From NCBI RefSeq assembly GCF_004365875.1, contig NZ_SODF01000001.1:2046001-2110000 (forward strand): a stretch of 64,000 nucleotides of DNA, given 5' to 3'. The stretch comes from Kribbella kalugense (lineage in GTDB: Bacteria > Actinomycetota > Actinomycetes > Propionibacteriales > Kribbellaceae). A program made the position numbers and the translations under genes. The notes under the pieces were generated by a model. The model was given only the letters and a program-made list of their open reading frames with translations. It made no database searches and was not told where the DNA came from. This document shows, in pieces, positions 10,035 through 17,396 of the stretch; the stretch's first letter is position 1, and every line of letters begins with the position of its first letter.

Positions 10035-10295
10035 TCAGTGGTCGCCGTCAGCCGGGACCCCGAAGCCGAGCAGCTGCAGCACCTTGCCGGTCAGCCCACC
10101 CACCACAGCGATTCCGACGGAGATCCAGAACAGCACCCAGTTCGGCCCGAGCACCATCGCGATGGCGCCGATCGTGAACGCGACCAGCACGATCACCACC
10201 GCGGTCCACGCCGCTGGGCTGTTGCCGTGCAGGTCGTGCGGAGCGTCCTCCTCGCTGATCCGCGTCGCCGCTTGGTCTGCTGTCGTATTGTCCAT
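10035..10295 (-). CDS. HGxxPAAW-motif membrane protein of the trp cluster
   Basis: A small protein of about 86 residues with a polar N-terminus, the motif HGNSPAAW, and two membrane helices separated by the short GPNWVLFW loop. Such proteins are conserved inside actinobacterial trp operons, but their role is unknown. The start is uncertain. A GTG at 10307 is one nucleotide from a GGAGG, which is too close, whereas the ATG at 10295 has it 13 nt upstream; I prefer the ATG. An idea, not shown here, is a role in membrane handling of aromatic intermediates. Confidence 0.82.
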   Translation of the reverse strand: MDNTTADQAATRISEEDAPHDLHGNSPAAWTAVVIVLVAFTIGAIAMVLGPNWVLFWISVGIAVVGGLTGKVLQLLGFGVPADGDH

Positions 10296-10350
10296 AGTTG
10301 GCGCCACTCCTCCTCGTCGACAGTCCTATTGTGGCGGTAGCCCGCCGCGA

Positions 10351-10881
10351 TCAGAGAGTCGGGTCCTCCCCGGCGTCGATCGCCTTCCACTGATCCGCCG
10401 GTGAGGCAGCCGGATCACGCTCGTATCGTGCGGTGGCGCGCCGCCAGCGATGCGCCGTCAGTATCGTGATCAGCCCCACCGCGACCAGGGCGACACCACC
10501 GCCTAGTGCGAACCACGGTGCCGGGCCGCCGGACTGGGTGACCTGGTCGGCCAGCGCGTCGCTGAGCTCCGGCCGGAGCCGGCTCAGCTCCTCGCCGCCG
10601 GGCCGTACGAACAGCGCGACGGCGATGGCGATCGCACCCATCACCAGCACGAGTGCGCCCAGCACCCGGCGCAACGCCGTACCTGCGAGCTTCAGGACGA
10701 CCACGGCCACCAACGACGCGAGCGCAAGCGTGACCGGAGCCTTGGTGATCGTGTAGCCGTTGAACACCACGTCTACTCGCCCGTTGCCTGGATTGGCCGA
10801 CACCCAGGTCAGGTACCCAGACAGGCCGAGCAGTACTAGTGCCACCACGGCGAGCAGGTCAACTATCCGTTGAGGTCTCAT
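10351..10881 (-). CDS. Trp biosynthesis-associated membrane protein
   Basis: A 176-residue protein matching the actinobacterial family annotated as tryptophan-associated membrane protein (TIGR02234 type). Four helices are visible: about 5-22, 50-70, 75-97 and 125-150. After the first helix is the conserved-looking [12 protein letters not shown]. The ATG at 10881 overlaps the trpE stop as ATGA, so it is translated with trpE. No biochemical role is established that I know of. Confidence 0.85.
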   Translation of the reverse strand: MRPQRIVDLLAVVALVLLGLSGYLTWVSANPGNGRVDVVFNGYTITKAPVTLALASLVAVVVLKLAGTALRRVLGALVLVMGAIAIAVALFVRPGGEELSRLRPELSDALADQVTQSGGPAPWFALGGGVALVAVGLITILTAHRWRRATARYERDPAASPADQWKAIDAGEDPTL

Positions 10882-12368
10882 ACGTCGCTGAACGTTCCTG
10901 CGACCGCGATCGCGTTGAGTACGGCGGCCGCCTTGGTCCGGCACTCCGCGTCCTCCGACGCCGGGTCGGAGTCGGCGACGATCCCGGCGCCGGCCTGGAC
11001 GTACGCCGTCCCGCCGCGCAGCACCGCGGTCCGGATCGCGATCGCCGTGTCCGCGTCACCGGCGAAGTCGAGGTAGCCGACAATTCCGCCGTACACGCCG
11101 CGCCGGGTGACCTCGAGTTTGTCGATGATCTCCATCGCCCGCGGTTTGGGTGCCCCCGACAACGTCCCGGCCGGGAACGCGGCGGTGAGCGCGTCGAACG
11201 CAGTCTTGCCGGCCGCCAACTGCCCGGTCACCGTCGACTCCAGGTGCATGACGTGGCTGTAGCGGCGGACGGTCATGAAGTCGACGACCTCGACCGTTCC
11301 GGGCGCGCAGACCCGGCCGACGTCGTTGCGGCCGAGGTCGACCAGCATCAAGTGTTCGGCGCGCTCCTTGGCGTCCGCGCGCAGCTCTTCCTCCAGCGCG
11401 TGGTCCTCCTCCGGAGTCGCGCCGCGGCGGCGGGTGCCGGCGATCGGGTGCAGGATCACCTTGTTCTCGGTGACCTTGACCAGCGCCTCCGGACTCGAGC
11501 CGACGATGTCGAAGCCGTCCAGCCGGACCAGGTACATGTACGGGCTCGGGTTGGACCTTCTGAGCACCCGGTAGATGTCCAGCGCGCTCGCGGTGGTCTG
11601 CAGCTCGAACCGCTGCGAGACGACGATCTGGAACGCCTCGCCCGCCCGGATCTCCTCCTTGGCGTGCTCGACAGCCTCCCGGTACTCCGCGCTTGACCGC
11701 TGCCGATGTGGATCCGGCTCGGCGTTCCGGTCCGCGCGGACGACGTACGACGGGGTGGGCTGCGCGAGATCGCGCTCCATCGCGTCAAGGCGGCGTACCG
11801 CGTCTGCGTAGGCCTCGTCGACGCGCTCGTCGGAGTCGTCCCAGTTGACCGCGTTCGCGATCAGCCAGATCTCGCCGGTCTCGTGGTCGAGGGCGGCCAG
11901 GTCGGTGGCGAACAGGAACGTCAGCTCGGGCAGGCCGAGGTCGTCGGTCGTTGTGTCCGGCAACCGCTCCAGCCGGCGGACGGCGTCGTACCCGAGGAAG
12001 CCGACCATGCCGCCGGTCAGCGGGGGCAGGTCCGGCAGCCGCGGCGTGTGCAGGATCTCGAGCGTCTCGCGGAGCGCCTTCAGCGGGTCACCGGTCTGCG
12101 GCAGACCGACCGGCGGATTGCCGGTCCAGATCGCCTCGCCGTCCCGCTCGGTCAGCGTCGCGGACGACCGCACGCCGATGAACGAGTAGCGTGACCAGAC
12201 TCCGCCGTTCTCCGCGGACTCCAGCAGGAACGTGCCTTCGCGCTCGGCCGCGAGCTTGCCGTAGACACCGATCGGCGTCTCGGCATCGGCCAGCAGCCGC
12301 CGCGTCACCGGAATGACCCGGCGGTCCTTCGCGTAGTCGCGGAACGTCTCGATGTCCGGAACGGTCAC
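10878..12368 (-). CDS. trpE: Anthranilate synthase component I
   Basis: A chorismate-using enzyme of 496 residues that makes anthranilate with the glutamine amidotransferase TrpG. The C-terminal chorismate-binding core has [22 protein letters not shown] and [14 protein letters not shown]. The N-terminal [16 protein letters not shown] resembles the tryptophan feedback site. No TrpG domain is fused and no trpG or trpD is in the window. The GTG at 12368 overlaps the hisI stop (GTGA), linking histidine and tryptophan genes. Confidence 0.96.
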   Translation of the reverse strand: MTVPDIETFRDYAKDRRVIPVTRRLLADAETPIGVYGKLAAEREGTFLLESAENGGVWSRYSFIGVRSSATLTERDGEAIWTGNPPVGLPQTGDPLKALRETLEILHTPRLPDLPPLTGGMVGFLGYDAVRRLERLPDTTTDDLGLPELTFLFATDLAALDHETGEIWLIANAVNWDDSDERVDEAYADAVRRLDAMERDLAQPTPSYVVRADRNAEPDPHRQRSSAEYREAVEHAKEEIRAGEAFQIVVSQRFELQTTASALDIYRVLRRSNPSPYMYLVRLDGFDIVGSSPEALVKVTENKVILHPIAGTRRRGATPEEDHALEEELRADAKERAEHLMLVDLGRNDVGRVCAPGTVEVVDFMTVRRYSHVMHLESTVTGQLAAGKTAFDALTAAFPAGTLSGAPKPRAMEIIDKLEVTRRGVYGGIVGYLDFAGDADTAIAIRTAVLRGGTAYVQAGAGIVADSDPASEDAECRTKAAAVLNAIAVAGTFSDV

Positions 12369-12694
12369 GCTGCCACCTCGATCTCGCCGTTCTCGAAGCA
12401 GCTGCGGGTGCCGGTGTGACAGGCCGGGCCTTCCTGGTCGACGAGGACGAGCAGGGTGTCGGCGTCGCAGTCGACGAGGATCTGCTTCACGTGCTGACGG
12501 TGGCCGCTGGTCTCGCCCTTGACCCAGTACTGCTGCCGGCTGCGGGACCAGAACGTGCCCCGTTTGGTCTCCGCGGTACGGCGTACCGCCTCGGCGTTCA
12601 TCCAGCCCACCATCAGGACCTCGCGCGTGTCGTACTGCTGCACCACCGCCGGGATCAAGCCGGCCGCGTCGAAGGTCAACTCGTCGATAGTCAC
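12365..12694 (-). CDS. hisI: Phosphoribosyl-AMP cyclohydrolase
   Basis: HisI opens the adenine ring of phosphoribosyl-AMP, the third step of histidine synthesis. The 109 residues include [24 protein letters not shown] and the metal-ligand segment [11 protein letters not shown] followed by GPACHTG with its cysteine and histidine. It is the stand-alone cyclohydrolase, not fused to HisE. GTG at 12694 is the likely start; the in-frame codons before it read as intergenic sequence. It is the first gene of the 9-kb minus-strand run. Confidence 0.93.
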   Translation of the reverse strand: MTIDELTFDAAGLIPAVVQQYDTREVLMVGWMNAEAVRRTAETKRGTFWSRSRQQYWVKGETSGHRQHVKQILVDCDADTLLVLVDQEGPACHTGTRSCFENGEIEVAA

Positions 12695-12746
12695 CAACCC
12701 ATTGTCCCCGATCACCGGTACGGTCCTGACCACGGGAGGCCGATCT

Positions 12747-12769
12747 GGACGTGGCTTGCTGGACGTGGC
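12747..12769. repeat. Direct repeat GGACGTGGC x2 between divergent hisI and dipeptidase genes
   Basis: Two exact copies of GGACGTGGC start 14 bp apart in the 91-bp gap that must contain both divergent promoters. Spaced direct repeats in such a position can be binding sites for a regulator, but no known box is recognised here. Confidence 0.35.
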
Positions 12770-12785
12770 CTGACAGGATGGCGGC

Positions 12786-13895
12786 ATGACGACTGAGGCG
12801 CGGGTCGAGGAGCTGCTGCGGGACCATCCGGTGATCGACGGGCACAACGACCTGCCGATCGCGTTCTACGAGTTGTGCGAGTACGACCTCGACGCGCATG
12901 ACCTGGCCGGTTCGGTGCCGGAGCTGAACACGGACCTGCCGCGGCTCCGGGCGGGCCACGTCGGCGCGCAGTTCTGGTCGCTGTGGGTGCCGCAGGACCA
13001 GCACTCGGTACGTCGTACTTTCGAGCAGCTCGACTTCGTCCTGCGTCTCGTCGAGCGCTTCCCGTCGGACCTGCAGCTCACCTCGACGGCCGACGAGGTC
13101 GAGGCGGCGATCAAGGCCGGCCAGGTCGCGTCGCTGATGGGGATGGAGGGCGGCCACTCGATCGGTGAGTCGCTCGGCGTACTACGGGTGATGCGAGAGC
13201 TGGGCGTGCGGTACATGACGCTCACCCACAACAACAACGTGTCCTGGGCGGACTCGGCCACCGACGAGCCGGTGCTCGGCGGGCTGAACGACTTCGGCGA
13301 ACAGGTCGTCCGCGAGATGAACCGGATCGGCATGCTGGTCGACCTCTCGCACGTCTCCGCCGACACCATGCGGCACGCGCTCCGGGTGACGAGCGCGCCG
13401 GTCATCTTCAGCCACTCGTCTGCCCGCGCGGTTTGCGACGTACCGCGGAACGCGCCGGACGACGTGCTCGAGACGCTGGCCGGCAACGAGGGTGTCTGCA
13501 TGGTGACCTTCGTGCCGTACTTCACCTCGCAGGCGTACGTCGACTGGGTCGCCAAGGCGCGCGAGGCCGCGCAGGACCAGGGGCTGAACCCGCTGAACCC
13601 GGAGAACCAGAAGAAGCTCGCCGACATCTACGGCGTACCGAAACCGGCGACCACGCTGGCCGACGTGGTCGCACACGTCGAGCACGTCCGCGAGGTGGCC
13701 GGGGTCGACCACATCGGCCTGGGCGGCGACTACGACGGCTGCCCGGAGTTCCCGGTCGAGTTGCCGGACGTGTCGTCGTACCCGCGGCTCTTCACCGCGC
13801 TGGCCGACCGCGGCTGGAGCGACGAGGACCTCGCGAAGCTTGCCGGCGGCAACATCCTGCGCGTGCTGCGGGCCGCCGACGACACTGCTGCCTAG
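12786..13895 (+). CDS. Membrane dipeptidase (M19, renal dipeptidase family)
   Basis: A zinc dipeptidase of 369 residues. Metal-site motifs in order are DGHNDLP (near residue 19), [15 protein letters not shown] and [10 protein letters not shown]. No signal peptide is visible, so despite the family name it is probably cytoplasmic. It is divergent from hisI and overlaps the convergent GNAT gene by 4 bp at its stop. The dipeptide or D-amino-acid peptide substrate is unknown. Confidence 0.92.
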   Translation: MTTEARVEELLRDHPVIDGHNDLPIAFYELCEYDLDAHDLAGSVPELNTDLPRLRAGHVGAQFWSLWVPQDQHSVRRTFEQLDFVLRLVERFPSDLQLTSTADEVEAAIKAGQVASLMGMEGGHSIGESLGVLRVMRELGVRYMTLTHNNNVSWADSATDEPVLGGLNDFGEQVVREMNRIGMLVDLSHVSADTMRHALRVTSAPVIFSHSSARAVCDVPRNAPDDVLETLAGNEGVCMVTFVPYFTSQAYVDWVAKAREAAQDQGLNPLNPENQKKLADIYGVPKPATTLADVVAHVEHVREVAGVDHIGLGGDYDGCPEFPVELPDVSSYPRLFTALADRGWSDEDLAKLAGGNILRVLRAADDTAA

Positions 13896-14746
13896 ACCTC
13901 GCGGTTCTGCGCCCGGATCTCCGGCAGCGGCTGGAGACCTGCGGCCTGGTACGTCGCGACCGCGCCGACGTTGAACGCCGGCGTACACGTGTAGACGCTC
14001 GACGCGCCCATCTCCTGCAAGGCACGAGCGCAGGCGAGGACCATGGCGGTGCCGTAGCCGCGACCGCGGTGCATCCGATGGACACCCATCGGCTCGATGT
14101 ACCCGGGCCGCCCTTCACCGGCTGACCAGACGGTCGCGGCGGCCACCGACTCACCGATGTCATTGCGTACGACGAGACACCGCGCGTCGGCGTACGGCTC
14201 CCCGTCGGCCATCGCAAACCAGCGAGCGGTCGTGAACGTCGACCCGTCGAACGAGGCCCGCTGCACCTCGGCCCGCTCGTGACCCTCCTCCGAACCGATC
14301 ACGTCGACCCGCATCCCCGGATCCGGCACCGAGCCGGCCAGACTGCGGTGGAGCGGGATCCACGGTTTGTCCGCCGTCCATCCCTCCTTGAAGAGCAGGT
14401 CCTGAACGAGCGCTCCCATCGGAGTCTCGACGGTCACCTTGCCGTCAATCAGCACGCCCGGAACGTCCTCGACGATCTGCCGAGCCAACTCCTCGTCCCG
14501 CTGAGCCTCCGGCGCGATCGCCATCCGCAACCAGTCCGGCTCATCCAGCATCCCGACCGCAACGATCTCCCCGTCCCGCTGCCAGACCCGGGTAGCCGCC
14601 GCCGTCTGCTCCGCCCCGAACCGCCAGAACCACCCCAAATCCCCCGGATGCAACTGCAACGCCACCCCCTCCCGCTGCCACCCCCGCAGCACCCCCACAA
14701 CCCCACCCAGTTCCCCAACCCCCACAACACCCACACCAATACCCAT
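13892..14746 (-). CDS. GNAT-family N-acetyltransferase
   Basis: A protein of about 284 residues whose C-terminal half is a GNAT domain: GRPGYIEPMGVHRMHRGRGYGTAM holds the acetyl-CoA-binding motif RGRGYG, and NVGAVATYQAAGL follows. The N-terminal half looks like a degenerate second GNAT domain. The start is uncertain because the upstream DNA is low-complexity C-rich sequence that keeps the frame open; ATGs at 14746 and 14764 are both possible. Substrate is unknown. Confidence 0.75.
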   Translation of the reverse strand: MGIGVGVVGVGELGGVVGVLRGWQREGVALQLHPGDLGWFWRFGAEQTAAATRVWQRDGEIVAVGMLDEPDWLRMAIAPEAQRDEELARQIVEDVPGVLIDGKVTVETPMGALVQDLLFKEGWTADKPWIPLHRSLAGSVPDPGMRVDVIGSEEGHERAEVQRASFDGSTFTTARWFAMADGEPYADARCLVVRNDIGESVAAATVWSAGEGRPGYIEPMGVHRMHRGRGYGTAMVLACARALQEMGASSVYTCTPAFNVGAVATYQAAGLQPLPEIRAQNREV

Positions 14747-14914
14747 CCCCCAATCCCACACCATCCCGCCGACACCCCACACACACACCCTCCCCCACCC
14801 GCCGACCCACCCCACCCCAACCGCCACCCCGCACCACCGACGCGCGGGCAGAGCCCGCGAGCGAACGCCACCAGCCCGCACCACGCCCGCCTAGCGAGCG
14901 ACCTCCCCTCCGTC

Positions 14915-15005
14915 GCCGCCCCGCCCCGCCGCCCCGCCTCGCCGCCCCGCCTCGCCGCCCCGCCTCGCCGCCCCGCCTCGCCGCCCCGCCTCGCCGGCCC
15001 GCCTC
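14915..15005. repeat. 13-bp tandem repeat, seven copies
   Basis: The unit GCCGCCCCGCCTC is repeated head to tail: five perfect copies at 14928-14992, with a degenerate copy on each side. It lies in a 390-bp gene-free stretch (14765-15154) that is strongly C-rich on the plus strand. Period 13 is not a codon multiple, which argues against a coding repeat. Confidence 0.92.
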
Positions 15006-15039
15006 GCTCGGCCTCGCCCGCCCGCCCGCCGCCAAGCTG

Positions 15040-15098
15040 ACTTTGTGCACCCAGGGCGTACGTTTTGCGCGCCGCCGTACGGCAGCGGTGCACAAGGT
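15040..15098. repeat. 59-bp palindromic element, copy A
   Basis: Outer arms ACTTTGTGCAC (15040-15050) and GTGCACAAGGT (15088-15098) pair at 10 of 11 positions. The 37-nt interior contains further GTACG-type inverted pieces. It has the same outer arms and exactly the same length as copies B and C downstream, but a different interior, so it is a diverged family member. It sits 57 bp before the AbiEi/DUF559 gene. Confidence 0.85.
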
Positions 15099-15154
15099 GG
15101 CGTTATCCACAGGGGGCCAGCGGGGAAGGGGGTAGTTCCGGGAGGATTTGGAGG

Positions 15155-16135
15155 GTGGAGAGGTTGGAGGTGGGGGTGCGGGAGGAGTTGGTTCGGCGGG
15201 CGACGCGGCCGATGCGGCAGGGCGAGTTGCTGGGGCTCGGCTTGCAGAAGTACGAGATCGAGCGGCTCTTGCGGAACGGTCACCTTCGGTACGCGCACGC
15301 GCGGTACGTCAATGGGAGAACCGACCCTCGCATCGCGGTCATCGCCTGCGCTCAGGCAGCACATCCGAAGTCAGTGGTCAGTCATTTCACCGCCGCCGAG
15401 GTAGCCGGGCTCCGGGTCTGGACGAACCAGGACAGTCGACCGTCGCCAGACGCCGTTTGGTTGACCTGCGAGCCCGGTCCACGCCGCAACCTGAAACGTA
15501 CAGACGTCGTACTGCGCCGAGCCGGCCTCATCGAAGCGGACCTCCAACTGCGCGATGGAATCTGGCTCACAACCGACGCGCGGACCACGGTAGACATCGC
15601 GCGAGAACTCCCCGTCCGCGAAGCCGTCACGACAGTCGATCACGTGCTGAGCCGAGGCGTGTGCCGCGCCGACCTCGAGGCAGTACTGGCGCGCCAACGC
15701 CGCTGGCCAGGGATACGGAACGCCCGGACGGCTGTTGCTCTGTCGGACCCACGTTCGGAATCGGCTCTCGAGTCCTATGCGCGTGTGGTTTTCGTGGAGA
15801 GCGGATTGCAGACGCCGATCCTGCAGGTCCAGTTCTGGAACGGCACCCGATGGCTGACAGAACGGGTCGACTTCTGGTGGCCACAGTTCCGTACGGTCGG
15901 CGAGGCCGACGGACTGGAGAAGTTCGAAGCCGCCACGGCGAGCGAACGTCGTCGATTGCTCCGCCGGTCCTTCGAGCGCGACCAACGCCTCGCGGACCTG
16001 GGACTCGAACTCGTCCACTTCGGCTGGGAAGACGCCGTACGCCGCCCCGCCAACCTGATCCACCGCTTCGAGACCGCCTTCGCCCGCGCATCCCACCGCA
16101 CCGACCCCACCCCCACCTGGCGCCCCGCCCCCTAA
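15155..16135 (+). CDS. AbiEi-like winged-helix protein with DUF559/Vsr-like nuclease domain
   Basis: A 326-residue protein of a type that is abundant in actinobacteria. The N-terminal about 60 residues (QGELLGLGLQKYEIERLL) resemble the winged-helix domain annotated as AbiEi antitoxin. The C-terminal third looks like a DUF559 PD-(D/E)XK nuclease: a Glu in ESALESYAR near 204, an Asp in RVDFWWP near 238, a Glu in EADGLEKF near 250, then RDQRLADLGLELVHF. Start: GTG at 15155 with GGAGG 9 nt upstream. No toxin partner gene (AbiEii) is adjacent. The gene is bracketed by 59-bp palindromes, copy A upstream and B and C downstream. Confidence 0.78.
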   Translation: MERLEVGVREELVRRATRPMRQGELLGLGLQKYEIERLLRNGHLRYAHARYVNGRTDPRIAVIACAQAAHPKSVVSHFTAAEVAGLRVWTNQDSRPSPDAVWLTCEPGPRRNLKRTDVVLRRAGLIEADLQLRDGIWLTTDARTTVDIARELPVREAVTTVDHVLSRGVCRADLEAVLARQRRWPGIRNARTAVALSDPRSESALESYARVVFVESGLQTPILQVQFWNGTRWLTERVDFWWPQFRTVGEADGLEKFEAATASERRRLLRRSFERDQRLADLGLELVHFGWEDAVRRPANLIHRFETAFARASHRTDPTPTWRPAP

Positions 16136-16367
16136 CCGGCCCCCCGGCCCCACGCCCAACCCAGCCAGCCCCCGCCGCCACCCGGCAGCACCGCCAAACC
16201 CGGCCACGCCCGCGCGAGGCCAACCCCACCCGACCCAGCCCTGGCCGCCACCCCGCAGCGCCGCCTAACGCGGCCGCGGCCTCGCGGGGGCCAACCCCGC
16301 CACCCCGCCCCAGCCAGCCCCCGAACCACGCCCCAAACACCGAGGCCCGACCCGCCGTCTCGTGGGC

Positions 16368-16426
16368 ACTTTGTGCACGACTGCCGTGCCCGTCGGGCGA
16401 ATCCGTACGGCATGGATGCACAAAGT
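16368..16426. repeat. 59-bp palindromic element, copy B
   Basis: Outer arms ACTTTGTGCA and TGCACAAAGT (16417-16426) are perfect inverted repeats of 10 bp. Inside, GCCGT pairs with ACGGC, and GCCCG-T-CGGGC can form the tip, giving a three-tier hairpin. Confidence 0.92.
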
Positions 16427-16553
16427 CGCCGTCCCGCGATGGCGAGGCTGCGGTACGGCGGGGTGGTGGCCGCGAACCGGGGTTCGGCCGGAGTGGCGCC
16501 GCGGGAGAGCCGGGTGGTGGCGGGTGGCGGCCACCTCCCGCCCTTTCGTGGGC

Positions 16554-16612
16554 ACTTTGTGCACGACTGCCGTGCCCCTCGGGCGAATCCGTACGGCATG
16601 GATGCACAAAGT
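16554..16612. repeat. 59-bp palindromic element, copy C
   Basis: Same outer 10-bp arms as copy B (16554-16563 and 16603-16612). The tip differs by one base (CCCCTCGGG in place of CCCGTCGGG), so the outer and middle stems are preserved while the tip varies. Confidence 0.92.
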
Positions 16613-16973
16613 CGCCGTCCCGCGACCGCGAGGCTGCGGTACGGCGGGGTGGCGGCCACGGACCGGGGTTCGGCCGGAGTAGCGCCGCGGGAGAGCCGGG
16701 TCGTGCGGGCGGCGGCGCGGCGTGACTGCCGGGGTTGGGTGGGGTGACGGCGCGGAATGGCTGCCGGGGTTGGGCTGGGTTGGGTCTGGGGGCCGTGGGG
16801 TTAGGCGGCGGGGTGGTGGCTGGGGTTGTTGTTGGGTGGGGTGGCGGGGGGGCTGCGGTATGGCGGGGCTGGGGTTTGGGGGGTGGCGGCGGGGGTTGGA
16901 GGGGGTGGGGTTTGGGGAATGGGGTGGGGGGCACGGGGTGGGCTCAAGTGTTAACCGACGGATGGAGTGGGCT

Positions 16974-17273
16974 GTGCTGACCCTGACTGAGAACGCGACG
17001 CTGGTGATCAAAAGCATCACTGGGGTCGAGGGCGCGCCGGAGGGGGCCGGGGTGCGGATCTCGCAGGACAACCCGGCGGATCCGGCGCTGGCGGTGACCA
17101 CGACGGAGGCGCCGCAACCGGGCGATCAGGTGGTCGAGGAGGCTGGTGCGCGGGTCTTCCTCGAGCACAACGCTGCGAGCGCTCTCGACGACAAGATCCT
17201 GGATGCGGCGGTCGACGACAAGGGCGGTGTCGAGTTCCTGCTCGTGCCGCAGCCCGGCGCACCGACCCCGTAA
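16974..17273 (+). CDS. HesB/IscA-like iron-sulfur biosynthesis-fold protein lacking cysteines
   Basis: A 99-residue protein starting MLTLTENATLVIKSI, the usual opening of HesB-like proteins, followed by GVRISQDNP and FLEHNAASALDDKILDA. The cysteines that bind Fe-S clusters in IscA/ErpA are absent, so it may be a structural relative without cluster-carrier activity. GTG at 16974 is preferred because GGAG lies 6 nt upstream; an ATG at 16962 is in frame. It directly follows the repeat island. Confidence 0.75.
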   Translation: MLTLTENATLVIKSITGVEGAPEGAGVRISQDNPADPALAVTTTEAPQPGDQVVEEAGARVFLEHNAASALDDKILDAAVDDKGGVEFLLVPQPGAPTP

Positions 17274-17292
17274 CGACAGAACGACAGATAGC

Positions 17293-17388
17293 CGCGTACC
17301 GAAGAACGGGTAGTAGTACCGGTTCCGACCCAGCTCTGAGCGCGACCATTGCCCAGGGCAGGGAGGACGACCCGTTCTTCGGTACGCG
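17293..17388. terminator. Long inverted repeat between convergent genes
   Basis: Perfect 19-bp arms: 17293-17311 (CGCGTACCGAAGAACGGGT) and 17370-17388, separated by 58 nt. The element fills the gap between the HesB-like gene and the convergent ABC transporter gene, so a bidirectional terminator is the simplest reading. The arm core recurs at 47512-47532, also right behind a stop codon. Confidence 0.6.
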
Positions 17389-17396
17389 CTGTCCGG

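Larger units (their letters stand above)
16361..16706 (+). repeat. 186-bp tandem direct duplication
   Basis: Unit 1 (16361-16546) and unit 2 (from 16547; similarity fades near 16706) align at a constant offset of 186 bp with only scattered substitutions. Each unit starts with CGTGGGCACTTTGTGCAC, contains one 59-bp palindrome, and continues with a shared CGAGGCTGCGGTACGGCGGG segment. The duplication is recent enough to stay highly similar. Confidence 0.93.
16136..16973. other. 838-bp gene-free repeat-rich region
   Basis: This stretch is C-rich on the plus strand to about 16350 and holds palindromes B and C in a tandem duplication. From about 16725 to 16945 it becomes G-rich, with many GGGTGGGG runs that could fold as G-quadruplex. 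Open frames across it are compositional artefacts: they lack ribosome sites and family resemblance. No RNA gene was recognised. Confidence 0.75.

Noticed and set aside
14915..15005. CRISPR array
   Set aside because: The 13-bp units are contiguous with no spacers, and no cas gene is in the window.
15155..16135. Type IV toxin-antitoxin pair
   Set aside because: The N-terminal domain resembles AbiEi, but there is no adjacent AbiEii-type nucleotidyltransferase; the same protein carries a nuclease-like domain instead.
15627..16934. Minus-strand open frame of over 400 codons across the repeat island
   Set aside because: The translation is Pro/Arg/Gly low-complexity sequence with no ribosome site; it follows the C-rich composition and covers the palindromes and the antisense of the AbiEi/DUF559 gene.
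17293..17388. Attachment site or recombination site
   Set aside because: The inverted repeat has no adjacent integrase, and its position between convergent genes fits a terminator better.
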